Assembly (NCBI GenBank): GCA_013398955.1
Contig: VWPU01012606.1
Coordinates: 53,987-117,986, forward strand
From: Callaeas wilsoni
Taxonomy: Eukaryota > Chordata > Aves > Passeriformes > Callaeidae
Direction: 5' to 3'
Length of the DNA stretch: 64,000 bases
Shown one piece after another: positions 1 to 41,110 of this stretch; positions within the stretch are counted from its first letter, which is position 1; the number at the start of each line of letters is the position of its first letter. The notes under the pieces are model-generated. The model did not search any database. It was not told where the DNA came from and worked only from the letters and a program-made list of their open reading frames with translations. A program made the translations under genes and the position numbers.

Positions 1-94
1 TATCCCAACATAGGCCAGAAAGGCGTACTCGATCAGCGAACCAGGCTGAACTCTTCAAAATTCCAATAACTTCTCCTACATTGTCCAAGTGAAA

Positions 95-230
95 GCACTG
101 CCTCAGTTTCCCTTTATGGGAATAAAGACTTCTCCTACTGCTTTGACAAGAGTCCTGGAGTGAGTACCTGAACCATGCACAGCACTTTTATACACCATCT
201 CTACAAATAATAAATAAGTATATAAGCATC
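95..230 (+). repeat. MIR/CORE-type SINE remnant (tentative)
   Basis: The stretch CTGCCTCAGTTTCCC followed by TATGGGAATAAAGA and then AT-rich sequence resembles the 3' half of MIR-type SINEs (CCTCAGTTTCCTCATCTGTAAAATGGGGATAATA, as remembered). It is strongly diverged, so boundaries are approximate and only a repeat-library search could confirm it. Confidence 0.35.
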
Positions 231-392
231 ACACAGAACTGTGTCCCTTCTTTTTCCCTACCAATACAGACATTTAAAATACATAAAGGCTCTAGAGGAG
301 GAGATGGGGGTAGGAGAGGGAATCAAATGACTGCAGGCCTCTTGACCTTACCATTTTTCCAGTCTATAACAACAGGGACCTCTCTGTTTTGG

Positions 393-424
393 AAAAAAAA
401 AAAAAAGGGGCAAAAAAAAAAAAA
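393..424 (+). repeat. Twin poly-A tracts
   Basis: Two A-runs (14 and 13 bases) separated by GGGGC. Simple low-complexity sequence. Confidence 0.9.
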
Positions 425-3400
425 GTCCATTCTGTTCTGAATCTGCTGTGATGAAACGGAATTTGCATTCAGCATCCGTCACCAGTGGTCAGAGGAAATC
501 ACTGTCTCCATCAAAGATTGTGCACTTTAAATCCTCTGCTAGTTCAACTGCTATATATTTGATTTTAATTAAAGTTCTGTCATGAATTATAAAAGACCAT
601 ATCTTCAAAGTCATTAATTAAGGCTCCTCTGTGTCTGAATAGCAACACCATGACAAGTGAGGTGTACAGTGACTAGCAACAAGCGGCTGCCCAGCAGCAG
701 CAGCAAAGCAAGCAGAACTATTATTCTGACACGTTCAGGAGTGCACTTGCTCATTGTTAGAGCAAGGAGATCTCCCATGAATGCAAACAGAAGAGCAGTG
801 GGGAATCGCCAGGCTTTGGTGTGGCACTGTGTGTAAGTACTGTGCCCCGTGACAGGATTTGAGAAGTGGGTCACTCAGCGCCGTGCTCCTTGGGGTCTGT
901 CTGCAGTCTGCGCAGCAGAAATGCCGTCGCTCTGTACCACGGGCTCAGGAGCCGATCACGCAATCACATCCATTTAGCTCTTGCTCTTACTGTGGGGATG
1001 GGGCTGGCTCCCTGGCTAGCAAAGGGCTTGGTCCCATCAGCTTTACTCACATTTTACACTGCAAGGTGCCTCCTGGGGCTCAACAGGCCCGTTCACAACA
1101 CACGGCACAAGGCAGCAGCGACAGGGACGGCAGGCGCTGCGCCCAGTGCTGCTGAGGACCGTGCTGAGTTTACCCAGCCTAACCAAGTACAGCAGCATCG
1201 GGACTTCTTCTTCCGAACCACCAGGGTGTGGAAGCACCACTAGGGAACCACCTGTATGTTTGAAGACAAATTAGTTCTGCACGTTGTATCCACAAAGCCC
1301 AGTTCATTATCAAATTTTAAAAATTCATTTCTAATTTAGTAGCAAGCTAACAAATTATATCCACGTGTCAGCAGAACTTCACGTCCTTAGGACCTAACTT
1401 CCTAAAAGAGAAAGGATAAGAGAAACAAAAGTAAAAATATTATTGCTACTTTAAATGCTGAAAATCACAACAGTACCAACTGTTGACCCTTTGTACATTG
1501 TCCCACTCTCACCCCTCCGTGCACACAAACACACATACTGATTTCCAACAGTTTAAAGACTCCCTCATGTGGTGGTCAGACATGGTGAATTAAATCACTG
1601 AAGCCTGAGCCAGCTGCTGAGCAGACAGAGAGCACATCCAGATAATAAATGATGTGGATGTTTAAAGCTTACATTCTGTTAGGATAACCCTTCAACATAA
1701 CAGGGCTTAGATGAGCCCACTTGCCTGTAATAGAAATGAGTTCTTGCTGAAGTTATTAATCCTTTTAAACTCAGTGGGGACTTCTGTGACTAACCATTGC
1801 TTCCTGGAGACAACCTTACTAAATCCAGTAAACTGCTCCTATCACACCTTCCTCTGTTCCTGCAGGGGCACACATGTCCCTGAGCCAGCTGCAGCAGGCA
1901 CCCACTGTTTCTGTTACAGGCACTGAGAGGCAGGTGCTTGGAGCTCACTGACTTGCCAGTGTCAAAGCCCAGAAGAATGCAGTCCCCTGTGTGCCAGTGC
2001 AGTTACTTGTTTAGATGGTCCACCTTCAGCACAGGTACCACTGAGAAAGAGCTGTGAGTGGATAAATGATTCCTACACACCTCAGGCTCAGGGAGGCCTC
2101 GGTCTGGCACCGTGCTTGTGGCCTTGCTGGTTTCTACCACAGTGCCCTACAAGTCAGACATGTGGCAAAAGGCATCAAAATCCCTTTTTTAGCATAGTGC
2201 AGTCCCATGCTTTCTTCTGTAAGCTCTTTGGTTTCCTGGCACTTATCAACTTGTCTCTCCCAGACAAGAAGAAAGAAGGTTCTAAATGCTGATCCAGGAG
2301 AAACTGCAAAACGAGATCTCTGAAAAGAGAATGAGTCACAAGGCAACCCTGGAAAACCAAAAAGTAGCCAAAGGTCTGGCTAAACTAGACCTTGGGATAG
2401 CTTCATTGGCACCTTTCCTGAAGTCCAGACAAACTTTTCCATCACCTGAGCTTTGGATTTTCCAGTTCCTTAGAAGTTCTGATTGAAACACTCTGAGACC
2501 ACTACAGTAGCTCTGACAACTTTAATGAGTTATTTCTTTTCCAAAAATCCTGCTAAAATCAATGCAAGTCCATCTACATTAATAACTTGTTTTGCTTCCT
2601 AAACTAGAAGCTATAAACTGACAGCATATGACCTAGAAAACACGTGAGAAGAGGTTATATACACGTACTGCAATAGTTTACTTGCAGACACACATCCCAC
2701 TGCACCCACTTAGAACCAGCTGAGCTGGTAATCAGAGGATCAGCTGTTTTCCTAAGACCTTAATTGTCCTGATGATTATTTATTTCTTCAGCCTAGCAAC
2801 AGGTTTCAATTTAAAACATGAAACCCCACCAGGAATAAATCCATCATCCTCCCATGGCCTGTGCTCACGACACTCCGCCTAACATACTCCTCTGGAACCA
2901 TGAGGAAATCATCAGCTTTTGATAAAATTTTGGAATTAGTGTCAGTAGGAATTGCTACAGTGCATTTCTAGAGGGATGAGTACTCTGTGAGCAAATTACC
3001 TAGGACACCATCTGAAGTCAAATCTTGAAACTGCTGAGTGCTTCCGAATCATTTCAAAAATAATTTTCTGAAACAGAAAAATCCTTTGATAAAAGCAGCG
3101 TGTTAACGCATGCTCATGTTTCTCTTATCACAGTCAGATCTACTGAGATATGTAGCTTACAGCTCAAAAGACATCATGATTCCCTTTTTACTGTTATTAC
3201 TGAAGTATGTCCTCAAAAGAGGTATTTGCCTTCTCAGACTGTGTGGTGTCTGCCATACAGTAACTATTAATGCATGAAAGTAGACATTTAAAAAGTAAAT
3301 TTGGCATCTTACAAAGTAGATGGTCTAAAATTTTCAATATGGAGTGGTTCTAACCTGAAACAAACTCAGTAACTATAGAGGAGCTTTTTATGACTCAGGA

Positions 3401-3964
3401 GAGATAAATCAATGTGTGTATCAGATAAATGCCTAATATAGAAATTATATGCAGCAGAGAAATTAATTTTTTCCACAAATACATACAGGCAGTAGTAGGA
3501 GATGTAACTCTGTTCATTTTCTGTAGCTAATCCAGAGGTAGCATCTGTTTACATAGACAAAGTATCTTATAGGATTAAGTTAAGAGAAAGGACATCTAGA
3601 TAATTGCTTCAGCTCCTCCAAAAAGTTGGTAGTCAGCCTTAGGTTCTCTTCTCAGCAGGGCTTTTTCTTCTTTTCCTGTGTTTTTTATTGCCTCTTTCCT
3701 TAATGTTTGACTTCTAGGGAGTCTACCCAGAAGTCACTAATTACTGTCAGAGGTAATCTCTTCAGAGTACGGAGGGCTGAGGAATGTCTGTGCACTGACC
3801 ACGAACAGCAGTTAACCCGTCAATCTGGCAATGTCAGAATACATCACTTCACAGGCTTCAGACTGTGTGTCCCTGATTTTAAGCTTATCTTGTCTGAGAT
3901 AAGAAAACACATCATACCATGTCTTTAAATTCAGCAAGAGTGGTAGGGTGATGGGGTAATTTGG

Positions 3965-4090
3965 GCTGTACCAGACCTCAGGAGTCGCTTAGCCCAACCT
4001 CTGACTCAAAGCAGAGACCAGCCAGCAGCAGAAAGTCCCTGCTGCCAGGACTGAGCACCACTGCATTCCCAGCCTGTAAAAGCAGCACCT
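3965..4090. mobile_element. CR1 LINE fragment (tentative)
   Basis: The segment includes TAGCCCAACCTCTGACTCAAAGCAGAG, resembling the CR1 3' region motif 'agtccaacctcctgctcaaagcaggg' as remembered (reverse-strand reading of the CR1 tail). It is degenerate, and length and boundaries are approximate. Confidence 0.5.
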
Positions 4091-5027
4091 CTGTAGCACA
4101 CTAAGAACAGGATGATGGCATAGAGCTTAAAGACAAATATGAGGAGGTAAGAAATATTTTACCCCAAATTTAGTCTCAATAAAATAGGACTTCTACTCTC
4201 ACAAAGTGTCACCAGCATTCATTTTCCTTTGCCAATCTGAAAGAGGGCAGCTCAGCCAGAATCTCTGATGTCATGTGCTAATGAAAGAGAATGCTTTTCA
4301 CTGAATGCTCAGAAACTCAATCTGTTGGTTCACCCAATACCCATAAATCCAATATTCCATTATGTATTATGTTTCCTAATTGAACATAACTTGCTTAACT
4401 GCTCACTCACTGAAATAGTACTAGGAAAGCAATTTACCAGCAAAAATGCAAACAAAGGTGAGAAACAATGCTTCACTGCAGGTCTGCATGGTTTCTGTTG
4501 CTTTGCCAATTTCTTTTACGAAGTGTATTTAAAAGGTGACCTCAACCTACTCTCACTGCCAGCAAAGATAAGAAACAAAATACAGAGAGACTTTCAAACT
4601 GCACAGACCTCACAGTCCATTCAAAAGTTTCCTCATCCATTTCTGATCCGATATTCATTAGGACAGACAGAGAACAGAGCATTCATTAGTTTTCAATGAG
4701 GCTTATGAGTGCAACTGGAATGTGCCAGGACACATTTGGCTTTAAACGGCCTCACCACAGTACCCTTCTAAATGAAAGCTGCTAAGCTGTCATAAATTAC
4801 ATTAAAATTCTTATGAAAATGACGTGGTTCTCATGCCTTAAGATTTACGTCAGCCCTTGATCTAACACGGAGCACAGAGGTAACTGCAGAATTTGCAACC
4901 CGATACATAATATTTTTACTTGCTTAATTAAGGAGACCTAAGAGTAATTTGGCACACATAGTGACAGCTTCCTTGGCCTTTGTTCTCTTACAGTGTCACA
5001 TGGCCACATACAAATATGAGCTGCCAT

Positions 5028-5067
5028 CACAAACAAAGCAGAATCTGTCACCACAAACAAAGCAGAA
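5028..5067 (+). repeat. 24-bp tandem duplication
   Basis: CACAAACAAAGCAGAA occurs at 5028-5043 and again at 5052-5067, exact over 16 bp and offset by 24 bp. A small tandem duplication without implied function. Confidence 0.85.
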
Positions 5068-6738
5068 GAGCCCACAACCAAGTACCGGGCTCTGGAAAAA
5101 CTGGATCATATTTTCAGAACTGCTGTTTATTAAGGCAACACTTTAAATGACCACGGATTTTTGCTGATGGGGAAAAGCTAAAAAAGAATGTGTCATTTCA
5201 AAGCTGAACCATTAGGGGAAAGTTGTTCACTGTAACTCAAGTCACGTCGGATTCCCTCCTGAGAGGATGAGTGGGGATAAATACAAAGCCACTTGCTGAC
5301 AAAGACAGCTCCATTCAAGCACAAAGTTCCTGTAACTCCTCTTTCTCTCCAAGCTGTTGTTTCCCATGGCTGATTCCCCCAGCAGCCTTGCATACAGCTG
5401 CGGTGTTGGGCCCTCAGTGGAAGTGTATGGGCAGCAAAAGCCCCTGCAAATGCTTCCTCCCTGAGCCACTCAGCCCCCCTTTGAAATCCTTGCCTTCATG
5501 TAAGACTATTCACTTCATGGACAATGGGGTGCAGCTAGCAAAATAGCTTGATATTAGTATAAATCAAACAACTCTCAATATTAACTGTTTACAATCAATT
5601 ATCAAATATCATCAGTAAACACCATTGACAGCCCTATTTGTTAACAGGAGTCGTATCTGGAATACTTTCATTTAGCACCCATTGGAAAGCCGTGGCAATT
5701 TTATGGTAACACACAGGTCAGAGGAACCTTCATAGCTGGACTTGAGTTTAGTAGAAACTGTAGACCCTTGGCTGGCCAGAACACAGTTTGCAATCATGCA
5801 GAATTGCCAACCTCCCATCTTGAAAAATCATCAGCCCAACCCCTAGATTAGGGACATTCAGCTAAAATAATATTCCACTTCTATTAGCACCTCAAAGCCA
5901 GCAATATTATGAATGACACAATAAATGGACTGTCCATGACAATGGCCATATTTACACCAAAATTTCAGATTAGGACAGCTGCACCAGGCGATCAAACCCC
6001 CATTACAAGCAAACACCGAATTTTGTACCATTTCCCTGACATCCTTCATTGAAGTTCATTTCTATTGCTGAATCTGCCTAATTATCTTGTACCCTGTAGG
6101 GGTAAGGTGATACCCTGTGTCTGTTGGTGGCAAAGCCTCAGGCTGGTTCTGAACCCCACAATGATTTTACTGAGAGCTCTGCACGTTGTGCAGAGAGCAG
6201 GGAGGGAGTGAGGCTCACACGGAGCACGGTGAGCCCTGAGTACAGACCCACGCTCTGTGCAGCCTCAGCGGCAGGGGGACAAGAAGCCTTGCTCAGCTGC
6301 ACTACCCCGTGCAGGGTCTGTCTCAAAATCCATAACCAAAATGTTTGCTGCAAGGCACTGTGTGGGAGCATAACCACACATGACTAAAGCATATCATTAT
6401 GTCTGTGACATAAAATTGGGCTAAAATATAGTAAAAATGCTTAGCCAGGAAAATAATGTTTAGTAATTTCTTTCTCGTTTTTTTTAAAATTTAAAATATA
6501 TGTGGGACACTTTGTCTTCAAGATTAAGCCAAGTTTTGTTTTTTCCTCTTCTCTGCCATAAATAAATGCTTTCATATATGCAAATGAGCAGAAAATGTGT
6601 CCTCTTTCACCAGTAATAACTATCTGCCTGTTGCTACCTTAAAATCACAGCAATCACATCTGGTAACTGCCCTTTTCTCATGTTTCCACTAGTTTTCAGA
6701 CTTCCTCTTGTGGTAGCTTGAGACTGCGCATCTGGATG

Positions 6739-6896
6739 TTTTAAACATACAAAGGAATTGCTAGAGCAAGCAAAAGGGAAAACGGTGCTGAGAGTTAAGA
6801 TGTGCAGATAAGCAACTGGTGCACTTTGCAGCTAAAGTAACGGAGAGGCAGTGGGGAAAAGCTTTTTCCAAAGAGGAGAGCACAAGTTTAGGCAGA
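6739..6896 (+). promoter_or_regulatory. Putative MMP2 core promoter and 5' UTR
   Basis: The sequence just upstream of the MMP2 start codon must hold the 5' UTR and probably the promoter, because exon 1 contains the initiator and no acceptor-like site precedes it closely. A TTTTAAAC stretch at 6739-6746 could act as a weak TATA-like element, which would place the start of transcription near 6770; this is inference only. An ATGCAAAT octamer sits farther upstream at 6578-6585. The region is not CpG-rich, unlike my recollection of the human MMP2 promoter. A minimal upstream ORF (ATG at 6800, stop at 6809-6811) would lie in the leader if transcription starts where suggested. Confidence 0.3.
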
Positions 6897-36839
<29,943 letters not shown>

Positions 36840-37755
36840 ACCATATGAGATATTAATAACCAAATATTTACTTTTTTGTTATATGCCTTATCTGTAATTA
36901 GAAATAGATCTGAATGCTAATTACTGGACCAGTCTGGTACTGGCACCAAAACACTAAGTACCAGTACTGTACACATCAGATAATTTAAGAGTGTTTGCCT
37001 CCTCAGTATACAAAAGATGTTTACGTATATATTCTGGTACAATTTTTCCGTTGTCATGCTAGTCATAGTAGTGCTATGAACAGAGCAGCCATCGTTCTTT
37101 ATTCCCTTGGTGCTTAAACGAAGCATTGGAACCTTTGGAGACTGGATCACGCCCCTCTGTTATACACATACCAGATAGGCTCAAATGAGATGTACCAGCA
37201 GTGCACTTTGATTTTTATTTTTTTTAAATACAACTCTGTTATAAATGGATGGTTTGTCTTGATGTTTTTCACCCTCTTATGAGTTTGATCATTACTTCCA
37301 TTTATTTACATAATAATACAGAAAGACTGTCAAAGGCACAGGTTGCCTCGGGATCTGCTTTGTGTTGATGCATGATAGAATCATGGAAAAAAACTGTGTT
37401 AAAAGTATTGTTTTAAAGTACTTTTTATTTTAATACCTTAGTTAAATTTAGCAATTTGCTTCATGCACTTTGTTACTACTATATAACTTGTTTATATGGA
37501 TGGAAACGACTCAGATTTTTGAAGACAATGCGTTATACATAAAAGTCAAGTACTGTTTAACATGTTTTATTTTCCTGTTCTTTATAATATTGGGGGGTTT
37601 GTTCAATTAGGCTTTTTGCTTATGCATTGGGCAACAGAAAATGTTCTTTTCACAATCTGATAGAATGTTTCTCATTAAAAAATAAACCAGAAAACAATGT
37701 CCCACACATGAAGTGCCAACAATACCAATAAAATCAAATTACACTGTCAACACTA
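36840..37755 (+). other. MMP2 3' UTR (predicted)
   Basis: About 0.9 kb of AT-rich sequence between the stop codon and the last plausible polyadenylation signal. It has several ATTTA-type elements (for example near 36866 and 37303) that could affect mRNA stability, which is inference. The end is set about 20 bases after the AATAAA at 37727, and the real cleavage site is not visible. Confidence 0.7.
37681..37732 (+). terminator. Polyadenylation signals of MMP2
   Basis: Two canonical AATAAA hexamers, at 37681-37686 and 37727-37732, follow the stop codon by about 0.85-0.9 kb. A GT-containing stretch (TTCGTGG, then CTTGTATC) follows shortly after and could be the downstream element. Either or both signals could be used. 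Confidence 0.7.
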
Positions 37756-40700
37756 TTCGTGGCCAAGCTCCCTTGTATCACTTGAAATTATAAATTCAGT
37801 AGCATTTTTCAGTGCAATACCTGTCAAAGGAAAAAACATTACCCCAGTATATAAGTGCATAGTGGGTTTATTTAGAAACCCAGGTTATTTTCTCTGTTGG
37901 TTCTAAGGTGCAACTGCAGCAATTTAAAGAGGTTACCTGGCCCCATGTCTGGGCAAAGCCTGCTACTCTCCCTGAACAGTTTCCACTCCTGTCATCCACA
38001 CTCTTTATCACAAGCTACCTCACCACAGCCCAGGCAGGAAGAGATGGTGTACGTATCCTGCAGGGATGTAAGCTTGAGAAACAGAGATGTAAAGCCTTAT
38101 CCTGCCCATAAGATCAGACACCATCTGGCCAAGGATCTTACCCAGCTCTGTGCACATGAAACACGTCAAGAGCCTCTATGGACTGCATTAGGCAAGGGGT
38201 CAACCCAGGTCCTTCTCAAAACATCTCTCACTTTGAGTCCATGATTCACAGAACTGACCAGTAATACCTGAGCCCATGATCCATTGGTTTCTTCTCATGT
38301 CCTCTACAACTTCATGTTTGTTTACACTCAGTGCTTTCTTGTTCTAAGCAGAGCTTTTTACTATGATATTCTGAAAGGATATTCTTTTAAAACTGCTGCA
38401 TTTGCCAAATCATCTTTTGATTGCACCCATACAGATATAACTCCCGCTTTAGGAAGCTGTCGATTACTACAGACAATCCTCACCCGGATGAGCCAGCACT
38501 ACTTTGACTTACGCCAAAAGATGCCTTATCTCCTCTTCAGAATACTCATTCTCTTTAGAAATCATTAATCACCTTCACAATTAGTCTTGCACCAGATTCA
38601 ACAAAACAAAGCACAAAACAAAGTAGCTGTAATTGCAAAATGTTAGTGTTGCAGTTTTTACAAACACCTGGCAACCCTCTCATGATACCAGGACCTATTT
38701 CAGGCATGTGTCATCTGTCCTGATCATAAACATCTTCCTGCACTAGTGCTGGAAATATTCTCTAGCTTTAATGACTGCCAGGCATTCTTCTTGAGCGCTG
38801 CAATAATTTAAGCTCTGTTTTAAGACTCCTCAATAACCATCCCCTGAAGATTTTTATGTTCTTATGTCAATACTGCCCCAACTCGCCTACTCTAGCATCT
38901 GTGTTTAATATGGAAGGGGTTTGAAACATAGATATAGTAGAACATTTGCAATGGGCCTTCCAGCTCTGAACTTGCTAAATCACATTCCTACTGATTACTG
39001 AAATAGTTTCCTTTTCCTCTGCAACTTACGCATGTTTTGCACCATTGGCAAATCTACCATCTTACGTTCTGTAGTAATAACACCATAATCCTACAAAACT
39101 CTGCACATCTGGTGGGTTTAAGGAGTTTAGCTCAGCTTCTCCTTTTGTTCTTGCCTATGTAAACCCATTCTCCAATGACTAAATCACTGGCAGAAAACCA
39201 GAAATAAATTTTCTATCCTTAAAACAATGCACACTTCTTTGGGTTCAGTTTCAGACTGGCGGCTTTAAGATTAACAGAGGTCATTTATAAACACATCTGT
39301 TTCTGTTCATCAACTGTAACATTTGCCAGGTTATCACTTACGTATGTCAGACAAGCTGGGGGAGCACACTGACCTTCTCATTAGCCTTTCACATCTGACC
39401 TGGGAAACACTAAGTCACAAAATGTGTCCTGAAAAAGCCTTTGGATCTAATTCCACTTATTGACAGCCACTTCTAAAACCTCCCTCTTCTTTCCTGTTTG
39501 TAATGAGTCAACCATGAGATGGAAAGTTCTTACTGGAGCAGCACCGCAGCTCAGCCTGTACCTGGCCATGTCCCATGCAAATCCATCCCACTCACTTGCT
39601 TCCCTGTTTAACTCCAGACCTATCCCAACACTATGGACTTTTTTGATGATCCCTAGACCCTTTGCTGAACTGGATTTTCCTTCCCAGGCCTCTCTTTTCA
39701 CCTCTCTTGGGCACTTTGAGACTGTGCCCTTGTCAAGGAGGACACCACTCTTGCCTTTCTTGCCCTCAACACATTTCTCCCAAGACATTTTCAGAACGGG
39801 ACAATAGTTTTTACCTTACTTCTTTAAAGAGGAAGAAACAAAGGGAAAAGGCATAAGTGTTTATCCCAAAGCCATACAAAAACCAGCACAGATCAAACCT
39901 TTATCAAACTTGTTCTACTTCTAGAGTTTTATTAAATTGAAGTCGGGTTCTCTTAGGACTTATTGGTGTCAGGGTAGAATTGCACACATGCTGCACCAAA
40001 GCTTGCTGCAACATGGAGAGAGTTCAGACACTTGCTCCTTGAGCTGAAGGAAATCTTCTACCAGTTATGAGCAGGATGGGCTGCAGGCCCCCAGCAGGTC
40101 AGCTCCAGTCCAGTAGGGCTAAGGGCAGTGGTTTAGCAACTGCTCCACCACAATACATAAAAAGCAGCCAAGGCTATAACGAAATGCCACAGCTTAAACA
40201 CTCAATAGACAGAGCAGCCTGAACTGTGAATCATGCTCAGCAGTTTGTGTCTCACTAACACTTTGTATTTGCTAAAAATACATTTTCTTCCTGCTACTCT
40301 GTCTCTATTTTACAAAGCAGCAGTTACCCATAAATTTAAGCAATTGATTGTAACTGTGCTGTTCTTAAAATCAGGAGGAAGTAGGTCCTTTGGGTCCATT
40401 TTGGACAAATAATTTCTATTTACAAACTCAGACATGCATGTTTTTAGCAGCAAAGACTAAGTGAATGAACGTACTTCTGCTTTTGGGAGAGTTGAAATCA
40501 GCAAACAAGCAGGCATTGAGCTCTGTGGAATCGCAGAGATTGGTACCTGCAAGGGGAAACACTTGTTACAGACTGGTTATGTAAAACACTCAGAAGTATT
40601 AAGGTATTTCCAGGTAGGGAACTGTAATAATAACAAAAAATCAGAACAAACCCTCAAAACAACAACAAAGCCAACAACTCTGTCTTCAGATCAAGACTCC

Positions 40701-40767
40701 GTGCCTTTTCAGAGAATATCCTTCAGCAGACATGTTATTTCTGGTGTTACTTGAAAAACAAATTCCT

Positions 40768-40840
40768 GACCTGGACTAGGCAGGGAATGGATTAAGTGAA
40801 CCAATAGTCTCTTCTAGCCTTGAACTGCCCTAGGGCATGA
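40768..40840 (+). mobile_element. CR1 LINE 3'-end remnant (+)
   Basis: The stretch CTGGACTAGGCAGGG ... AGTCTCTTCTAGCCTTGAACTG matches the remembered form of CR1 3' ends (GGACTAGATGATCTC ... CCCTTCCAGCCTCAACT). Short and diverged. Confidence 0.5.
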
Positions 40841-40983
40841 AATTAATTTATATAATTTAAGAAGTATATATAATAGCTTTTTCTAAATTATGTATTAAAT
40901 ATATGCCTGCATGCAGACATGCATATGCACACACAAAGAAATAGCTCATGGCTATATTAGAATATCTTATTTAATATAGATAT

Positions 40984-41110
40984 CAGAATAGAATATTTGG
41001 GTTTGAAGGGACCTATGACAATCATCTAGTCCAACTGTCTGAATGCTAATTGACCTAAACCTGCCTAGCACATAACACCAGTTTTTCCCTTCTCCAGAAA
41101 GTATGTCACA
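40984..41110 (-). mobile_element. CR1 LINE 3'-end remnant (-)
   Basis: AGAATAGAATATTTGGGTTT, then GAAGGGACCTATGACAATCA and TCTAGTCCAACTG, is the reverse complement of the classic CR1 tail (a tract with AGTTGGACTAGATGATT ... GGTCCCTTC ... AACCCAAA ... TTCTAT). The element therefore lies on the - strand with its 3' end at the left. Confidence 0.75.

Larger units (their letters stand above)
1..6738. other. Upstream intergenic region
   Basis: No convincing coding exon, RNA gene or CpG island was found. Contents that can be named are a MIR-like SINE remnant near 95-230, poly-A tracts at 393-424, a CR1-like scrap at about 3965-4090, and a 24-bp duplication at 5028-5067. In amniotes the next gene on this side is expected to be an Iroquois homeobox gene (IRX6), from memory; nothing of it is visible. 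Confidence 0.75.
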
